Shown here one piece after another: positions 36,701-48,690 of a stretch of DNA of 64,000 bases. Position 1 is the first letter of the stretch; every line of letters starts with the position of its first letter. Both the position numbers and the translations under genes were made by a program. Origin of the DNA: Echinococcus granulosus. Taxonomy: Eukaryota; Platyhelminthes; Cestoda; Cyclophyllidea; Taeniidae. Where the stretch lies: assembly GCF_000524195.1 (NCBI RefSeq), contig NW_020170468.1, positions 58,600 through 122,599 on the forward strand. The letters run 5' to 3'. Under the pieces are notes generated by a model that was not told the DNA's origin, ran no database searches, and saw only the letters and a program-made list of their open reading frames with translations.

Positions 36701-39394
36701 TTTCCTTGGCGTATTTACCGCCAACACCGTTACTTAATAGTCATAAATGAAGGAGAAATAATTCGTTTAGAGCAGCTTTTCTATGTCATTTAGTTAAAAA
36801 CTAAAAGGTTGTCAAAAACCATATCTGCTTAGTATAGGTATGAGAGATCCCGTTTGCGGCATTCAAATAGTCTTGTGTTAAAGTCTTTTAATAACCTTGG
36901 TAATAAATTTATTAAAGACTAATTTTTACTAGAGATCTTTGCAAATTTTATTAAAACTAGTTAGCTAACCACCAAATATTTAAGTTATTAAGGTGCATTA
37001 GAGTAGAATTACATTATGAAGGGAATAAATTTGTAATATAGCAAAACTAAGATCATCACGTAAAACCAACTTGCCCACATCTTATAAATGCTTAGAGGAA
37101 GGTTTGCATGATATATAGTTGCTTTTTTATATTGCAAATAAATCAGATTGATTTTTTCACAAAATTTGTTATTCATAGCCACTATTCCTTTTAATGAAGC
37201 AACATTTTATAAAGGGAGTTGGGCAGGGAATAAATAACCCAACTTGAAACTTAGCTGTACTGATTTTTATAGTCTGCCTGTAGGTAATTTAAAGAAGTTA
37301 ATTGTTATAAGGGAAGGATTTCTAAGAATTTAAACAAATTAAAGTGCAATAAACTCGATTATTTTGATGCATCAGAATAACAGATCCCTTCAATCCTGAC
37401 CATCCATGGCTGTGTCACGCTGCAAGCATTGTTCACTCTTATCCTATCCAGATATTGCTGACACTAGTTTTGTTATTTTACCTCCACTTAATCAGTCATC
37501 AATCATGACGAAGATTTCTGAAAAACTCTCGAAAGAGGTAGTTCTTCCTCCCAACTGTGGGTGGTCCGGCAAGCGGACTGAAAAATGCCCAGGGATAATT
37601 TTCGACGGGGTAGTGTGTATATAGGTGTGTGTGTCTGCTTGCGGTAGACAGGCCTCGTAGATGCCTTTAGTAGACTCCAAGACTTCCTTTTTATGTAAAG
37701 GATGACTGATACCATTCCCCCGGTTGGCCAACTTATGTTCGCCATTATTTAATGTCTAATTGCTACCCAACTTCACGAGCTGTTTTGTAGCAGACAATTA
37801 CATTCTTATCTATTCCGCGAGTAATTTGAGTGAAGTTTTAGATTGCCATTTCAAATATGGTTCTTGTTCTTTGTTTTTAAGTGTTTCTTAGTGGATCTTG
37901 AATAGAAACTTAATCTGTTATAGGATTTATCCGCATCCTTGCAATGTATTTATTTGGATGCCCTTTATCCCATGATAACCAAGAAAGAGCAACTTTTGAG
38001 AAAGTTTTGCCTCTGATGCATGAAAACCTAATGCGTCATAAGTCCTTTTAGATACATTACCTTGTTGAGCTGGTACAGTAGTAGAATGCTGTTTTAAGCT
38101 TGTAACGATATTATTACAGTAGTAACTTATGTGTAGATCGAGACTGATTATATGCATTCGAAACGGGTCACTAATGTCCAAATTCTAGATTGCTAGAAAA
38201 AAGCTCAACAGACTGTCATCAAACTTCCCAATGGTCCCTCACCTGCTTCGTTTGTACTTAAAGCCGTCTACTATGGGTTGGTTCTATGAGTCAAGTGAAG
38301 TATACATTGAGAATAGTAACGACTCACGTTCACGAAACAAAAGCCATCAAATCCAGATCTATCACTCTGAAAATGCCTTATTTACAGTTGTTGAGCATTC
38401 AATGCTTGGCGATGCTTAATAAAGCTTTCAGGTGGAATAATTTTTAAAAAAACGTTAATGGAATATTCATTTCTGTTTTAAATACCTCCTGTAATCACAT
38501 CTAAAACCACATCTCTTTAATGCATAATCAATTTCAAACCATCCACATTTAATCCATTACTGTTTTCCAGAAGGCCTTCACGTTTGATTTGCTCTCAATG
38601 AGTTCTTTTAACATTATTTAAAGTCTGCCTAAATTTACTGGGTTGCATCTTCCCATCCAATGCCACCAAATCATTTGGAATTTTATCGTATTCTGGATGA
38701 CCTTGTAAATTCCTCTTTGGTCTCCATTTATTTGCAGGAACTATTGCTAACCTAGTAATGAAATATAGGAGAAATGGATAAAGTAGTAATATCAGTGTAC
38801 CTTTATAAGCTGATCAACTCGTGGTTCCCTTAAATCTGTACCTCATTTTTGCGCAAACCTTATTAGGACCAGTAACTTCTTCCTTTTGGACTTTGTGATT
38901 GCCTTAAAGACCGCATTGCTCTTTCCTAGCTTTAATCTGTGTGAATTTATTCGTGATCGGTATCCTTCCTTGACCAAATGGAAAATCTCAATTTTATACT
39001 CATCAATTTAAAAGTGCTACCATTGTTGCAATACTCAAGACTTGCTCGTGTCAAAAAGGAAAGCTTTGAATTTTGCCACAAGCTGAATCATTTGTAACAC
39101 ATTTTTTGTATTCTTTAACAAGCTTCAAATCAATTGAATAAAAAAAAAATGGTAAACTTTAAGGGTGTCTGCTTATTAGTTTAATTCAAAAGTCTCTTTT
39201 AATTTGACTGCTTTTACAAGACGTATCCAAGAAAAAAGACTGCCTTAAGCATGTAAAGAAAACTATGTACAGATATTTAATTTCAAATTTTAGGACTACG
39301 TATTGTCGAAACCAAGTAGCCTTCGGTTGCTAGACGCTGTTTAATTGCTGTCTTGGAAGCATGCAAAACTGTGTACTTAACATCAAACAACAGC
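24776..39394. other. Long gene-poor stretch
   Basis: About 14.6 kb of mostly AT-rich DNA. A GGA-type simple repeat sits at 32119-32150. GC-richer patches are at 26.0-26.3, 27.1-27.6, 34.35-34.65, 35.45-35.79 (with a YY1-like AAAATGGCC at about 35666) and 37.4-37.75 kb. The longest open frames (177 codons plus at 27089-27622; 140 codons plus at 33362-33784; 128 codons plus at 35411-35797) lack recognisable domains and convincing splice boundaries. No gene is supported. Confidence 0.45.
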
Positions 39395-39655
39395 GGCAAG
39401 CGTCTACCCCAAAGCGGCCTCCACGATACTCACGTGTAGTCCGCCTGGCCTGAGGTGCCTCATTTTACCCGCCAGCACGAAGGACCTACATCGACGGCTG
39501 TTGAAGACCAGTTTCTTGGGAAAGCCGGTGCGGCATGCCGCCTTCGATCTGAGCGCTTTCAACTGCGTCTCTGATGTAGTCGCGGCAGTAGTAGTTGCAG
39601 CAATGGCAATGCCAGTTGCATTGACCTAGAACGCGTCCCCTGCAGCAAAAATGTA
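39395..39655 (-). other. GC-rich island with a Cys-rich open frame
   Basis: This is a sharply bounded GC-rich island in AT-rich surroundings. On the minus strand, an acceptor TTTTTGCTGCAG opens a 50-codon frame containing the cluster QCNWHCHCCNYYCRDY, followed by a hydrophilic stretch and ending near a GTAGGT donor. The cysteine cluster comes from runs of TGC/AAC/CAC triplets, and other frames over the same bases give Leu-rich or Ala/Val-rich peptides. It could be an exon of a cysteine-rich secreted protein, or a regulatory island with triplet-biased sequence. Confidence 0.3.
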
Positions 39656-42600
39656 TTTCTTCCTCTTTTACTACTGCTTACTTTGGCTTCCTACATTGAA
39701 GTCGATTTCGGACCGAAAGACCCTACTTTATAGCTGTGCGCAACTGGAGAAAACAAGGCAGAACAGGTACTTTATTTTGCTACTGTACTAGTTTATTTAC
39801 AAAGTATTTCTCATAGAACAATAAGGGTTGTCATTTTCGACTGTTTATCACCTGCTTCAGTAACAAGAGAGCCAGAAAAAGAGATTGGATATAGTTATAT
39901 TGGTTTATTGCGATTACACGCAAAAGCTCTGACGGTACTAAAATGCATCAAAATCTGCTAAACTGCTTTCATTTTAATTTAAACAATGCTTTAATGAGCA
40001 TCAGTCGAAATCAAATGTGGAAACATTCTAAGTGCTTTGTAACTTCAACATAGACATTTGTATTGCGTAGGGTGGTATGATAAGAAATAGATGCCTTTAT
40101 GAATGAATTTGCACTAGATTCTAGTGACTCATATTTCAACAGTCAGCATTGGTAACTGATATATTTACTATTTTAGCTTAAGCTAGTTTAATTTAGAAAA
40201 AGTCAATTATGTTGTTTAGTGTTTGACTATGCAAAGATCACAGTATTATTGCAGGAGTAATATTGATAACGTTAATAATTTTTTTAAGACTCTACTTTTT
40301 ACGAAATTACTAGTTCTTTCATTGGCTTCTGGGTGACTTTCGTTTCAAATTGATCCTGGAATAGAATACTTTAATAGTAACTCAAATGTTTGGTTGATTG
40401 CTTAAGCACTCTGTAAGATACCCTTATCAAAGTGCGACTTGAGGCTTATATTTAGCAAAAAAAAATTCTAGATAATTTGGGTTCATCCTAAAAGTTTGCC
40501 TAAAAAATCCTGTTATCATTGAAAAACAAAACTTTTAACAGTTTTCAACATTTAATTTATTTATAAAACTATTAGAAACCGTCATGCTTATTTCGCACAG
40601 GAATCTAGAAAAATTGAAGAATTCAGTGTCGCTAGAGCCAAACGCAGGAAAGTGATTTTGACAAGTACCAAATCATGTTTGCTCATTTCCCAAAACTCCC
40701 ATTTTTAATAAATCTTTAGCGCTGTTTTCTTGATATACCTTTTTCTAGATTATTATGGAATAAATACTGAATGATCATGTCATGCTTAGAACGCGTTAGA
40801 GAAAAGTGTGTTGTAAACTTCGTTGACTTGATTTCAAGATTTATGCAATCCAGTTTTATGAAACTGGTATTGTTGCATTCACTCAAGTTAAGTTAGCTTA
40901 AATATCGTCATGTAATTTCTGTCCAGATGAAGATGCTCAAGCATGCACTAATGAAGACAGGACTTCCCGAGACATTTTGTAAATTGCATTTTGGAAACTA
41001 GAACCTGCCAAACCAGTCAATTTTGATTTGCAGCATCATCTAAAAGCATTAACTCACTATTAGGTTCTCAATCTCTCTAACTTGTCTTCTTTCAGTAACC
41101 ATTCATTCAATCATTCATCCATCCATTTGTCTGTTCTAAGGAGCTATGAAGAAACGCTCTAATTATTTTCAACCTTGTCAAACACCATCCTCTCATCGGC
41201 AGTTGTCAATGCCTGAAAGGTGTTAATGGTGGACTAGATACTAACCAATTAGGTGTAAGTCCCGCCTGTCGTCCACTTCTTTACCGGCTATTAAAATAGC
41301 GGTAAGTTTAATCGTAAGACTCATGGTCATAATTACCATCCCAACAAACAAAATCTGTCATTCAGTAGAATAATGATTTAAGCCTTCTGTTTCATTTTAT
41401 GTCTACTTCGGAGAAGATGTGATGATAACACAGGCTTATCCCAATCCATTTTTAAAAGCCAGATTGTTGATAAGCTCATTAAACACACATCTCTTAATTG
41501 GTATTTTATAAATCAAATGTCATTTGATCACACCGACTAATTAAAATGATGCCCGTTTGATAGGTAGTTGCTGTCAAAAAGTTTCTTTCGGCTTCGAATA
41601 AGTAACGAAAAAAAGGAATTGCTTCAGCAGCCTAACGACAATAAGGCTAATTAGGTATGAGAGGGAAAAAGTGATAAAAGTATCACAAAATGATTAATTT
41701 CCTTTTACTTTAGTTAATTGAAAGGGATAATGTTAAGAAAAAGTTGTCAAGTCTTTTAACGAAGAAAAGGGATTTGGCCTTATTGAAATTATAAAAAAAT
41801 CAGTGGTGTTGTAACTACAGGTAATTATTAAAAATGTCTGGACAAAGTCATAAATGAAGTTTATTTGAAGTGATAAGTTGATAATTGTTCTCCAAAGCGG
41901 TTTGTCCACTTTGAATGCATGAGATGTGGACCGTTTTGGGCCAAGTGATTTAGCCCATGCATTATGCCTGATTTTAATGAAGTCATTTTTTTATTTTTTA
42001 GTTGTCATCTCTCCTTCAAACTACTTTTTGTCATGAAAACATGTAGAACCGAACTTCCTTAACCAAAAATTGATGTAAGCCTTATGATTAATGCTACTTA
42101 CTACAGAACTGAAGTGACAGCTGTGGGAATGCTACTTCCACGCTAAAAGCTGGGCTTGCATAAATTCAATTGCAGAGGTATTTTTCTGTTGATTAAAGAT
42201 GCAAAACTTTGAAATTCTCTTTAATTAAAAATCAGGATGAGATCGCTGATAAATACCATCATTTTTTGCATTTTGGTAGCTTTCAAAAAGTCAAACGTCA
42301 AAGTAACTTTTTTGGAATCGTAACTTGCCATAAATTCAGATTAATATCTAGTAGAAGACTTGAAGAATCATACTTTCCTGAGGTGCGCTAATCATAGCTT
42401 CCTCACTAAATCCATCATTTAGATTTCTAGTATGATTTTTCTAGTAGTTAGGCCTGGGGTTGACGGTAATGTCCATATTTCAGGTATCTTTAGGACAAAT
42501 TATTAGTATTGGATAAGTCCCATAAGATTAGTTTAAATGCAGCATAAATACGAATTATTTCCTATTCAGCTTTTAATCATTTGAGAAAGTAAGAATTGAG

Positions 42601-44769
42601 AATTGAAATCACTGTCTCTTAGCAAATCAATAAATATTATTATGAGAAATAATACTAACGATTGTCAACTCGTTTAAATAAATTTTGATTTTTTGTGGTG
42701 AAGGGGATTATTCACTCAGCAAATAAATCCTATACTTGATGCAGTTGGCATATCCAAAATAAGCGTTGATTTATTTCAGTAATAAGTAGTATGTATTCCG
42801 TTCTTCTAATGCACTTAGTAACACGCGTAAATTGTCAATCGCAGTGCATCTTTCAGTATGGCATCAAGCCCGTAAACCTATAAAATTCTTCGCTTTTGTT
42901 CTAACTGCTCCAATCATCGACCAATATACCTTAGGGTTAATTGTTAACATTTACAAAAAGTCGGTCTCTCTCCCGTTTATTGAAAAATGAGGTATCATTC
43001 GATACTTCAGCCTTAATTTAAGGGAAATAATTGAAAACGGTACCATCAGAATCAGACTCCGAGTCCTTATTCGGGATGCGCATGAAAAAAAGCAGTCACA
43101 ATCGCTGATTGCGAAAGTAAGGAGGCCGGCGGTAGAGCGCAAAAAAACTTTCCATTGGGTTGCCGCCGATAAATCATACCCTTGCCCCATTTCACATTTG
43201 TCGCATTCTCCCAAATTCCGCATTTGGAATTTCCTTGCCATGGCATTTCCAATTCGTCGGGTGGGGTGTTGGCTAACCGTGTCGTGCCAGCTTTTCCAAA
43301 ATACTCCGGTGTTCTTTTTCGATTTGCCTCTTCTACGGTGTGATAGCTGATACCTTGCCAAATGGACAAAAGCCTAGAGGCCGTCTAGTCTCCTCCTCCT
43401 TCCTCTCGATAAAGCTGATTTTTGCATTACGAAGGGGTGGTGCTAACTTGAGAAAAAGTAACTTTCTTGGTTTGGCTCTAGAGATATTCTATAAATTTCA
43501 AAAACGGTTTAATTTTTAGCTTGATATCACCCTATTTTCATTCGCTACTATAAAAGAACTTTTGCTAACCTTTGAAAACTTTTTATCCATCTACAAATAC
43601 TCTCTTTGCTGTAAGAACATTATTTTTATCAAAATAAAAGTGGCTCATGCTTTGTAAAGTTAACTCATTAGTCCATTTGATTTAAAAGTCTTAAAAAGAT
43701 GTCATTTAATGAAGAATGACTAGATGCATGCTTTAGAATGCCAGAAAACATGCAGACTTGACTAGGACCCATTCACCACTGTAATTACAATCCTATGTCA
43801 AGGTAAGTCACTCGAAAATTTTGTGCACTTTTGTTGCATAAAACTCAGAAATTGAAATGGCACACCCTTTAGCGAACAAATTTAATGATGGCTTAATTCA
43901 TTAAAAAGCTCTTATTATGCATTGCCTAAAAAAGTGAACTGCAAACCTTCACAGTACATTTGGTTTACTAAACATTGGGTGATTCTTCTTATTAGAACTG
44001 ATCAGTGTTAAATACTCACTGGTTTGAAAAGTCAGCTAACATTATAAATCTGTTTGGAGGTATTTTATCGGAGTTATCCGATCAAAATAGTCAAAATTCA
44101 AGGATTTTTCATTATTAAATCTTTGATAGACGATTGAATACGGCAAATAAATTTGTTTTGATTGAAAAACCCTTACATGCATTCCTGGAAACTTTGCATA
44201 TTTTAAAAACCAATAAAACTACTAATGCGAATTGTTGTCAATGATGACATTCTTAAATCACATTGATGACACCAACCTGTTCATTTCATCGCTGCTTATA
44301 GCTCTTAAGCCCTTCTGTGCTGGAAAAGGACTGGTATACCTTATTACATCTGCAGAGAGAATCCAAGAGCTGTAGAACCAATTAAGCATTTGTTTAACTG
44401 AATTACTGTTCTAGTGCGTCACCCACAACGACAGGCTAGAGAATCACAGCGTCAAAGTAAGTAAATTTTGTAGTTCTTTGCACCGTCCTGGTGTTAAACA
44501 ATATCACTATAAAGCTGTATTTCGTACCCATATTTGAAATTGTATATTCTGTTGTTAGAGACAAAACAATTACCGTTCAAGCCATCTCCAACTGTCATAC
44601 TTTCTTTCCAGATGCGTTACCGTTTTTAGCCTCTTCATGTATTGTTTGGTCTTAGGGACCATGGACTCAACAACTGTTTGGCTGCATCAGAAGAGGTGAA
44701 TGCTAGGATGAATCCACCTGCATTTATTACAAAATCCTTTAGGGTAATCTCATAATAGTTTTATTAAAG
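39656..44769. other. Gene-poor stretch
   Basis: Mostly AT-rich. A CATT/CATC simple repeat lies at about 41100-41130. A GC-richer segment at 42951-43440 is open in two minus-strand frames (136 and 100 codons) but matches no family I recognise. Nothing else is supported. Confidence 0.45.
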
Positions 44770-44779
44770 TCGGATCGGG

Positions 44780-45010
44780 TTGGGCGGGGTGTTTTTCATT
44801 GGTTACCCGCCTCCTTCCTCAATGACCAAACTCGTCGTTGCCTTTGCGTCACGTCATTGGTTCACACAGACGCGAGGGCAGCAATACTGGTTTGTGTCCC
44901 GATTGGTCCTTTTGCGCAGTTGACTAATGTGGCGACCAATCAGGGAGAGCAGGTGGCTGCGCTTGTCGCGGTAACTAGCAAGAGGGTGTGAATGGAAGCG
45001 CGCATGCACC
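44780..45010. promoter_or_regulatory. CpG-rich island with four CCAAT boxes, GC box and CRE-like site
   Basis: A GC box (TGGGCGGGGT) lies at 44781-44790. CCAAT boxes lie at 44798-44802, 44856-44860 and 44902-44906 (as ATTGG) and at 44936-44940 (as CCAAT), spaced 58, 46 and 34 bases apart. A CRE-like GCGTCACGTCA at 44846-44856 abuts the second CCAAT box, and an E-box-like CAGGTG follows at about 44950. The island is CpG-rich in an AT-rich neighbourhood. This motif set is typical of NF-Y/Sp1/CREB-driven promoters. Neither neighbouring strand carries a gene I recognise, so direction is unknown. Confidence 0.55.
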
Positions 45011-47218
45011 CGCTTCTCTGAAGTATCCGTATCCCCCGTGACCCCTCTGACTTCTGCCAGCCTTACCCCTGGATCAGACGCAGAGGGGCAGGAAAATGTA
45101 TCAACATGTTTATATAGAAAAGTTAATTTTCACCCCGTCTGCTTTACGGTTCAGTCCACTCATGTGTAGCTGTGACTTAAAAAGGGTTGACGTAATAACA
45201 GGAATAAGAATTGGTTGAGAGATGGCAAAAAGGGAAGATGCTTTTAGTGACTACAGTATGGTTAGCGCGATACTTTTTCTATAAGGGCTATTCCTTCTAA
45301 AATGATCCAAAGTTATGCAACTTCTTTTCAACTGAAATTATCTATCTTAATAGATACTACCAAAAAATCAACATTTACTTTAACGGATAATTGTTGACAG
45401 ACTTAAAACATAATGCACTTACATGTCTTAACAGTAGAAGTAATGTAAGGAATCCCTGATGTCATGAACAGACAGCTCCTGTAGGGACAACTACTAGACC
45501 ATAGTGCCTACAAACATGTAACGTAGAGCCACACGCTTGAAAATTGAGATTGGCATTTAATTTTAATAGTATCATGAAGACTTGGCATTTACCAGGAGTA
45601 ATCAAATCTTCTTAAAAAGTATTCATTTACAATGAATGATTATGTCCATAAAATTTTAGATAACCGATAAATAAAAAGGCATTTCTCAAGTAGAAATATC
45701 AAACGGAAATTCGTTAATAAAAATGTGATTAAATATTTTGATTTTGACTACTCACTGTTATATAATATTGTCAAAGTTACTTAAAAAACTGCAGCATACT
45801 CTAGACTATGTAAAGTGTTCTGAATCCATTTATGGGTTCATTTCTCCTCTTGATACCACACGCTCAGGCAGAGCGAACTTATCTTTAGCAACTTTTTGAT
45901 GGAATCACATAACTAAATAGGGTGTTTTGATTACTATTGGATCCAACTCCTTATCGATAGACCACTTTTCTAATTGGTTGGGCTTTTAAGTAAGCCAGTC
46001 TCCTAACCGCTTCATTAATGAGGAGCAGAATTACTTTATCGCTTTATGTCTTCTCGGTCTTTTGGGTTAAACGTCTTGAAACTTGTGACTTAAATTTTAT
46101 TTATAAATCGGTCAAGATGAAAGCCTCTGAATTCGACCACTTCAATACGTACGTGTTTTACCACTGCGAATTTCGACGAAAATATTCCAAAATGTGTGCG
46201 ACCGCATTTGGAGACGCAACCTGTTACACACAGAAATCCGGAGCAGCCGGGTACCATTCAAAATGAAGAAAATCGGACCCCTCTTTGTCATTTACTTACA
46301 TCCGAAGCCGAAGGCATTTTCACTTGCTTCCGAATTATGCCACTTACCCCTAAATTAGGATAGCAGTAGGGAAATACCTGTTAAGATACTATTCCAACAG
46401 CCTCGGTTATTCTTTGGATTTGATCTCTAAAATTAAGTGTTAAATTTAATTCCAAAATTTGTTATATATAGTATAATTACTGATTATTCGTAAGTTGCAA
46501 TTACTGCCGTTTTTTTAAAATCCTAGCTTAGTAAATTGCATCCTCATCATCAGAAAACTTAAGAAAAAGTGGGCGTTCTAAATCGGTTAAAAGATGAGAC
46601 TGTTTGCTCCATTAAGGAGAGCAGGAAAGAGGGAAGAATGACGGGAACCGAGAGAATAAACTGAACCATACTGAGTGTATTTGCACACTAATCTGATTCT
46701 GTGAGAGGTTTATGCCTTTTTACGTAGAAATCCTTTTAATCTATGTAAAGTAAGCACAGCCACCACCGAAACAATCTCGATCAACTCCGGATAATTTTAA
46801 GAATGTAATTCTAAATTATCAACACAGTAGTTATGAATACAAAACTTTTCAACACCCCGAATGAAATTGAAGTATTATTTTAATTTAGCCCAATCATTAT
46901 ACCAATAATGAGTAGAAAATCGACTGGCAGCTGGCTATAGAAGGGGAAGGAGTTTTATACGCATATTGTTATAAGAGGTATAAATGCACATACGCTCGGT
47001 CTGGTCTGAGTTCGAATTTGAGTTTGAGTACGCGTGTTTATGAGTGCGCCAATGCTTGCGTGCGTTAGTGCGTCGGGCGTATGCGCATGTAAAGCACTTG
47101 AGAGAGAGGGGAGGAGAATTAAGCGTAAGATAAGTAGCTTTGTACAGATGTCCACTGTGATATAGTGTAGAGATGTTTTAGATTTAGTCTACGCAATATG
47201 TGCCTGTCGTTCCGTCCA
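45011..47218. other. Downstream flank of the zinc-finger gene
   Basis: AT-rich with one GC-richer patch at 46100-46270, where a plus-strand frame (82 codons) includes a Cys/Tyr-rich stretch. I do not recognise it and see no splice support. 46960-47150 is TGCG/GTGC-rich and probably belongs to the 3' untranslated region of the zinc-finger gene. Confidence 0.4.
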
Positions 47219-48690
47219 TTAACAGGAGGCATTGAGCGAGAGATCGATGGCTGTACCTGAAGCTGCCGCAGCTGCCACGGCCACTGCTGTTGCAGAGGTG
47301 GTAGCAGTAACGTTCTGCGAAGAGAAGAGTCGCTCGTAGGGATTTTCGCCCAGCCGCCCCTCAAAATAATTTAAATTTTCTGACTTCCGCATTCTTTTGG
47401 ACGGTGAGGAGGCGAGGAAGTTGTGAGCCGCGGCGGCACCCATGAATCCGGGTGGCGAAAGATCTTCAAAAATCGGCGCCTTCCGTTCCCCAGAAGTGGT
47501 TCCGTTGGCACGACCCAAACTGGCTAGGAAGACCTCATTAAATGAAAGCGGTGGAATGCCTTCCACGAGGTTATGAACAGAATGCACTAGTGATGAACCA
47601 CACAGTTGCTGTGGCGAAATTTCAGGCCCTCCAGCAAAACGCTGGCCATCTAAGTCGAGTCCTGGGCGGGTGGATTGAGAAGGATAGGCAGTAGTCACGG
47701 TGGGAGAAATGTACGCTGTGGTTTCAGTTGTAGGCGAGAAAGTGAAAGGAACTTGACTGGAAATTGGTCGGCTTGAATGCCGTTCACTACCCGTCACACT
47801 ACTCCAGCGTAGTCCAGGAGTGCTGTTGAGGTTCATGAAAGCTGAAGTAGACTGGTTTGCAAATGTCGGCAGAGACGACTGTCGGGGTTTGGCGAGGAAA
47901 GAGGAGCTACAGGAAGATTGGATGGGATTTGTAGAAGTGAAATTGGAAGTTGAATTCGCCGAACACTTAAGCTGGTGTCGATTCACAGCACTGATGCAGG
48001 TGAACTGCTTCCCACAAATGCGACACTGCATCTCTGAGGTACGCAGATGCAACTGCAAGTGAATAATCTTCATGTGGTAGCGCATGCTGCTCTTGATATC
48101 ATACATCTTGCCACAGAACTTGCATTTGAATACTTTGCGTCCATCCACGATGCGCTCACATTCGTCAATGAGGGCGTTTAGTCGATCTGAGTGGGTGATC
48201 TTCCAATTTTTTGATGGACATCCAGTGGATGGGGAGAGATCAGGAAGGCGTTTCGGAGAGTATTCAACCTCAGAAAGACGAGAAAATTGTTGATTCGGAA
48301 GAGGTATCACACTTCCTAGGCGTCGTTTATCCTTCCTTGAGGAAAAACCGGATTCACTGGACTGTTTTTCGGCGACTGTGTGTAGGAGGAAGCGCTGTTA
48401 ATCGTGAGTGTTGGAGCTGAGGAACATTGCGGGTAGGAAGGATTTGCAACGAGTACAAGGGCTTTTGGATAATGCAGGTTCCCAGACCCATCTTCGACAG
48501 ATTCATCCTTCATTTTGGTCAACCATGCAGAGGAAATTGTCGCGTCGACAGTATCCTTGCCACTGCTTTGGGAGCCCGACTCGTAGTGGTCTGAGGCTGG
48601 TTGAGTGGCTGTCAAATCGACTGCTGAAACCTCGGATCTAAAATCCTCCTGTACATTGCAAGTTTCCATATTTTCGCCCGTGGTATTTTC
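47219..48690 (-). CDS. Two-finger zinc-finger transcription factor, 3' exons
   Basis: Two exons are visible. The first, 48690-48377, begins after CTGCAG. The second, 48335-47219, is joined through a 41-nt intron that keeps the frame (an alternative 47-nt intron also fits). Coding ends at TAA, with earlier exons not found. Finger 1 is CKFC...H...H (C-x2-C-x12-H-x4-H), and finger 2 is CRIC...H...C (C-x2-C-x12-H-x3-C), so its last ligand is Cys. They lie at about 48124-47963, 11 residues apart. Both are followed by a long Ser/Thr/Pro-rich tail. The C-terminus reads AIDLSLNASC and the upstream exon has AVDLTA; both resemble the PxDLS motif that recruits CtBP corepressors. Nuclear DNA binding and repression are inferred. 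No BTB domain is visible, although one could be encoded further upstream. Confidence 0.8.

Noticed and set aside
37640..37660. GTAGACAGGCCTCGT-like string also seen inside a TSG101 exon near 10215
   Set aside because: A short chance match; the flanks do not align, so it is not a repeat or gene copy.
47820..48641. Several plus-strand frames of 69-80 codons
   Set aside because: They are antisense shadows of the zinc-finger exons, whose minus frame carries clear C2H2 motifs.
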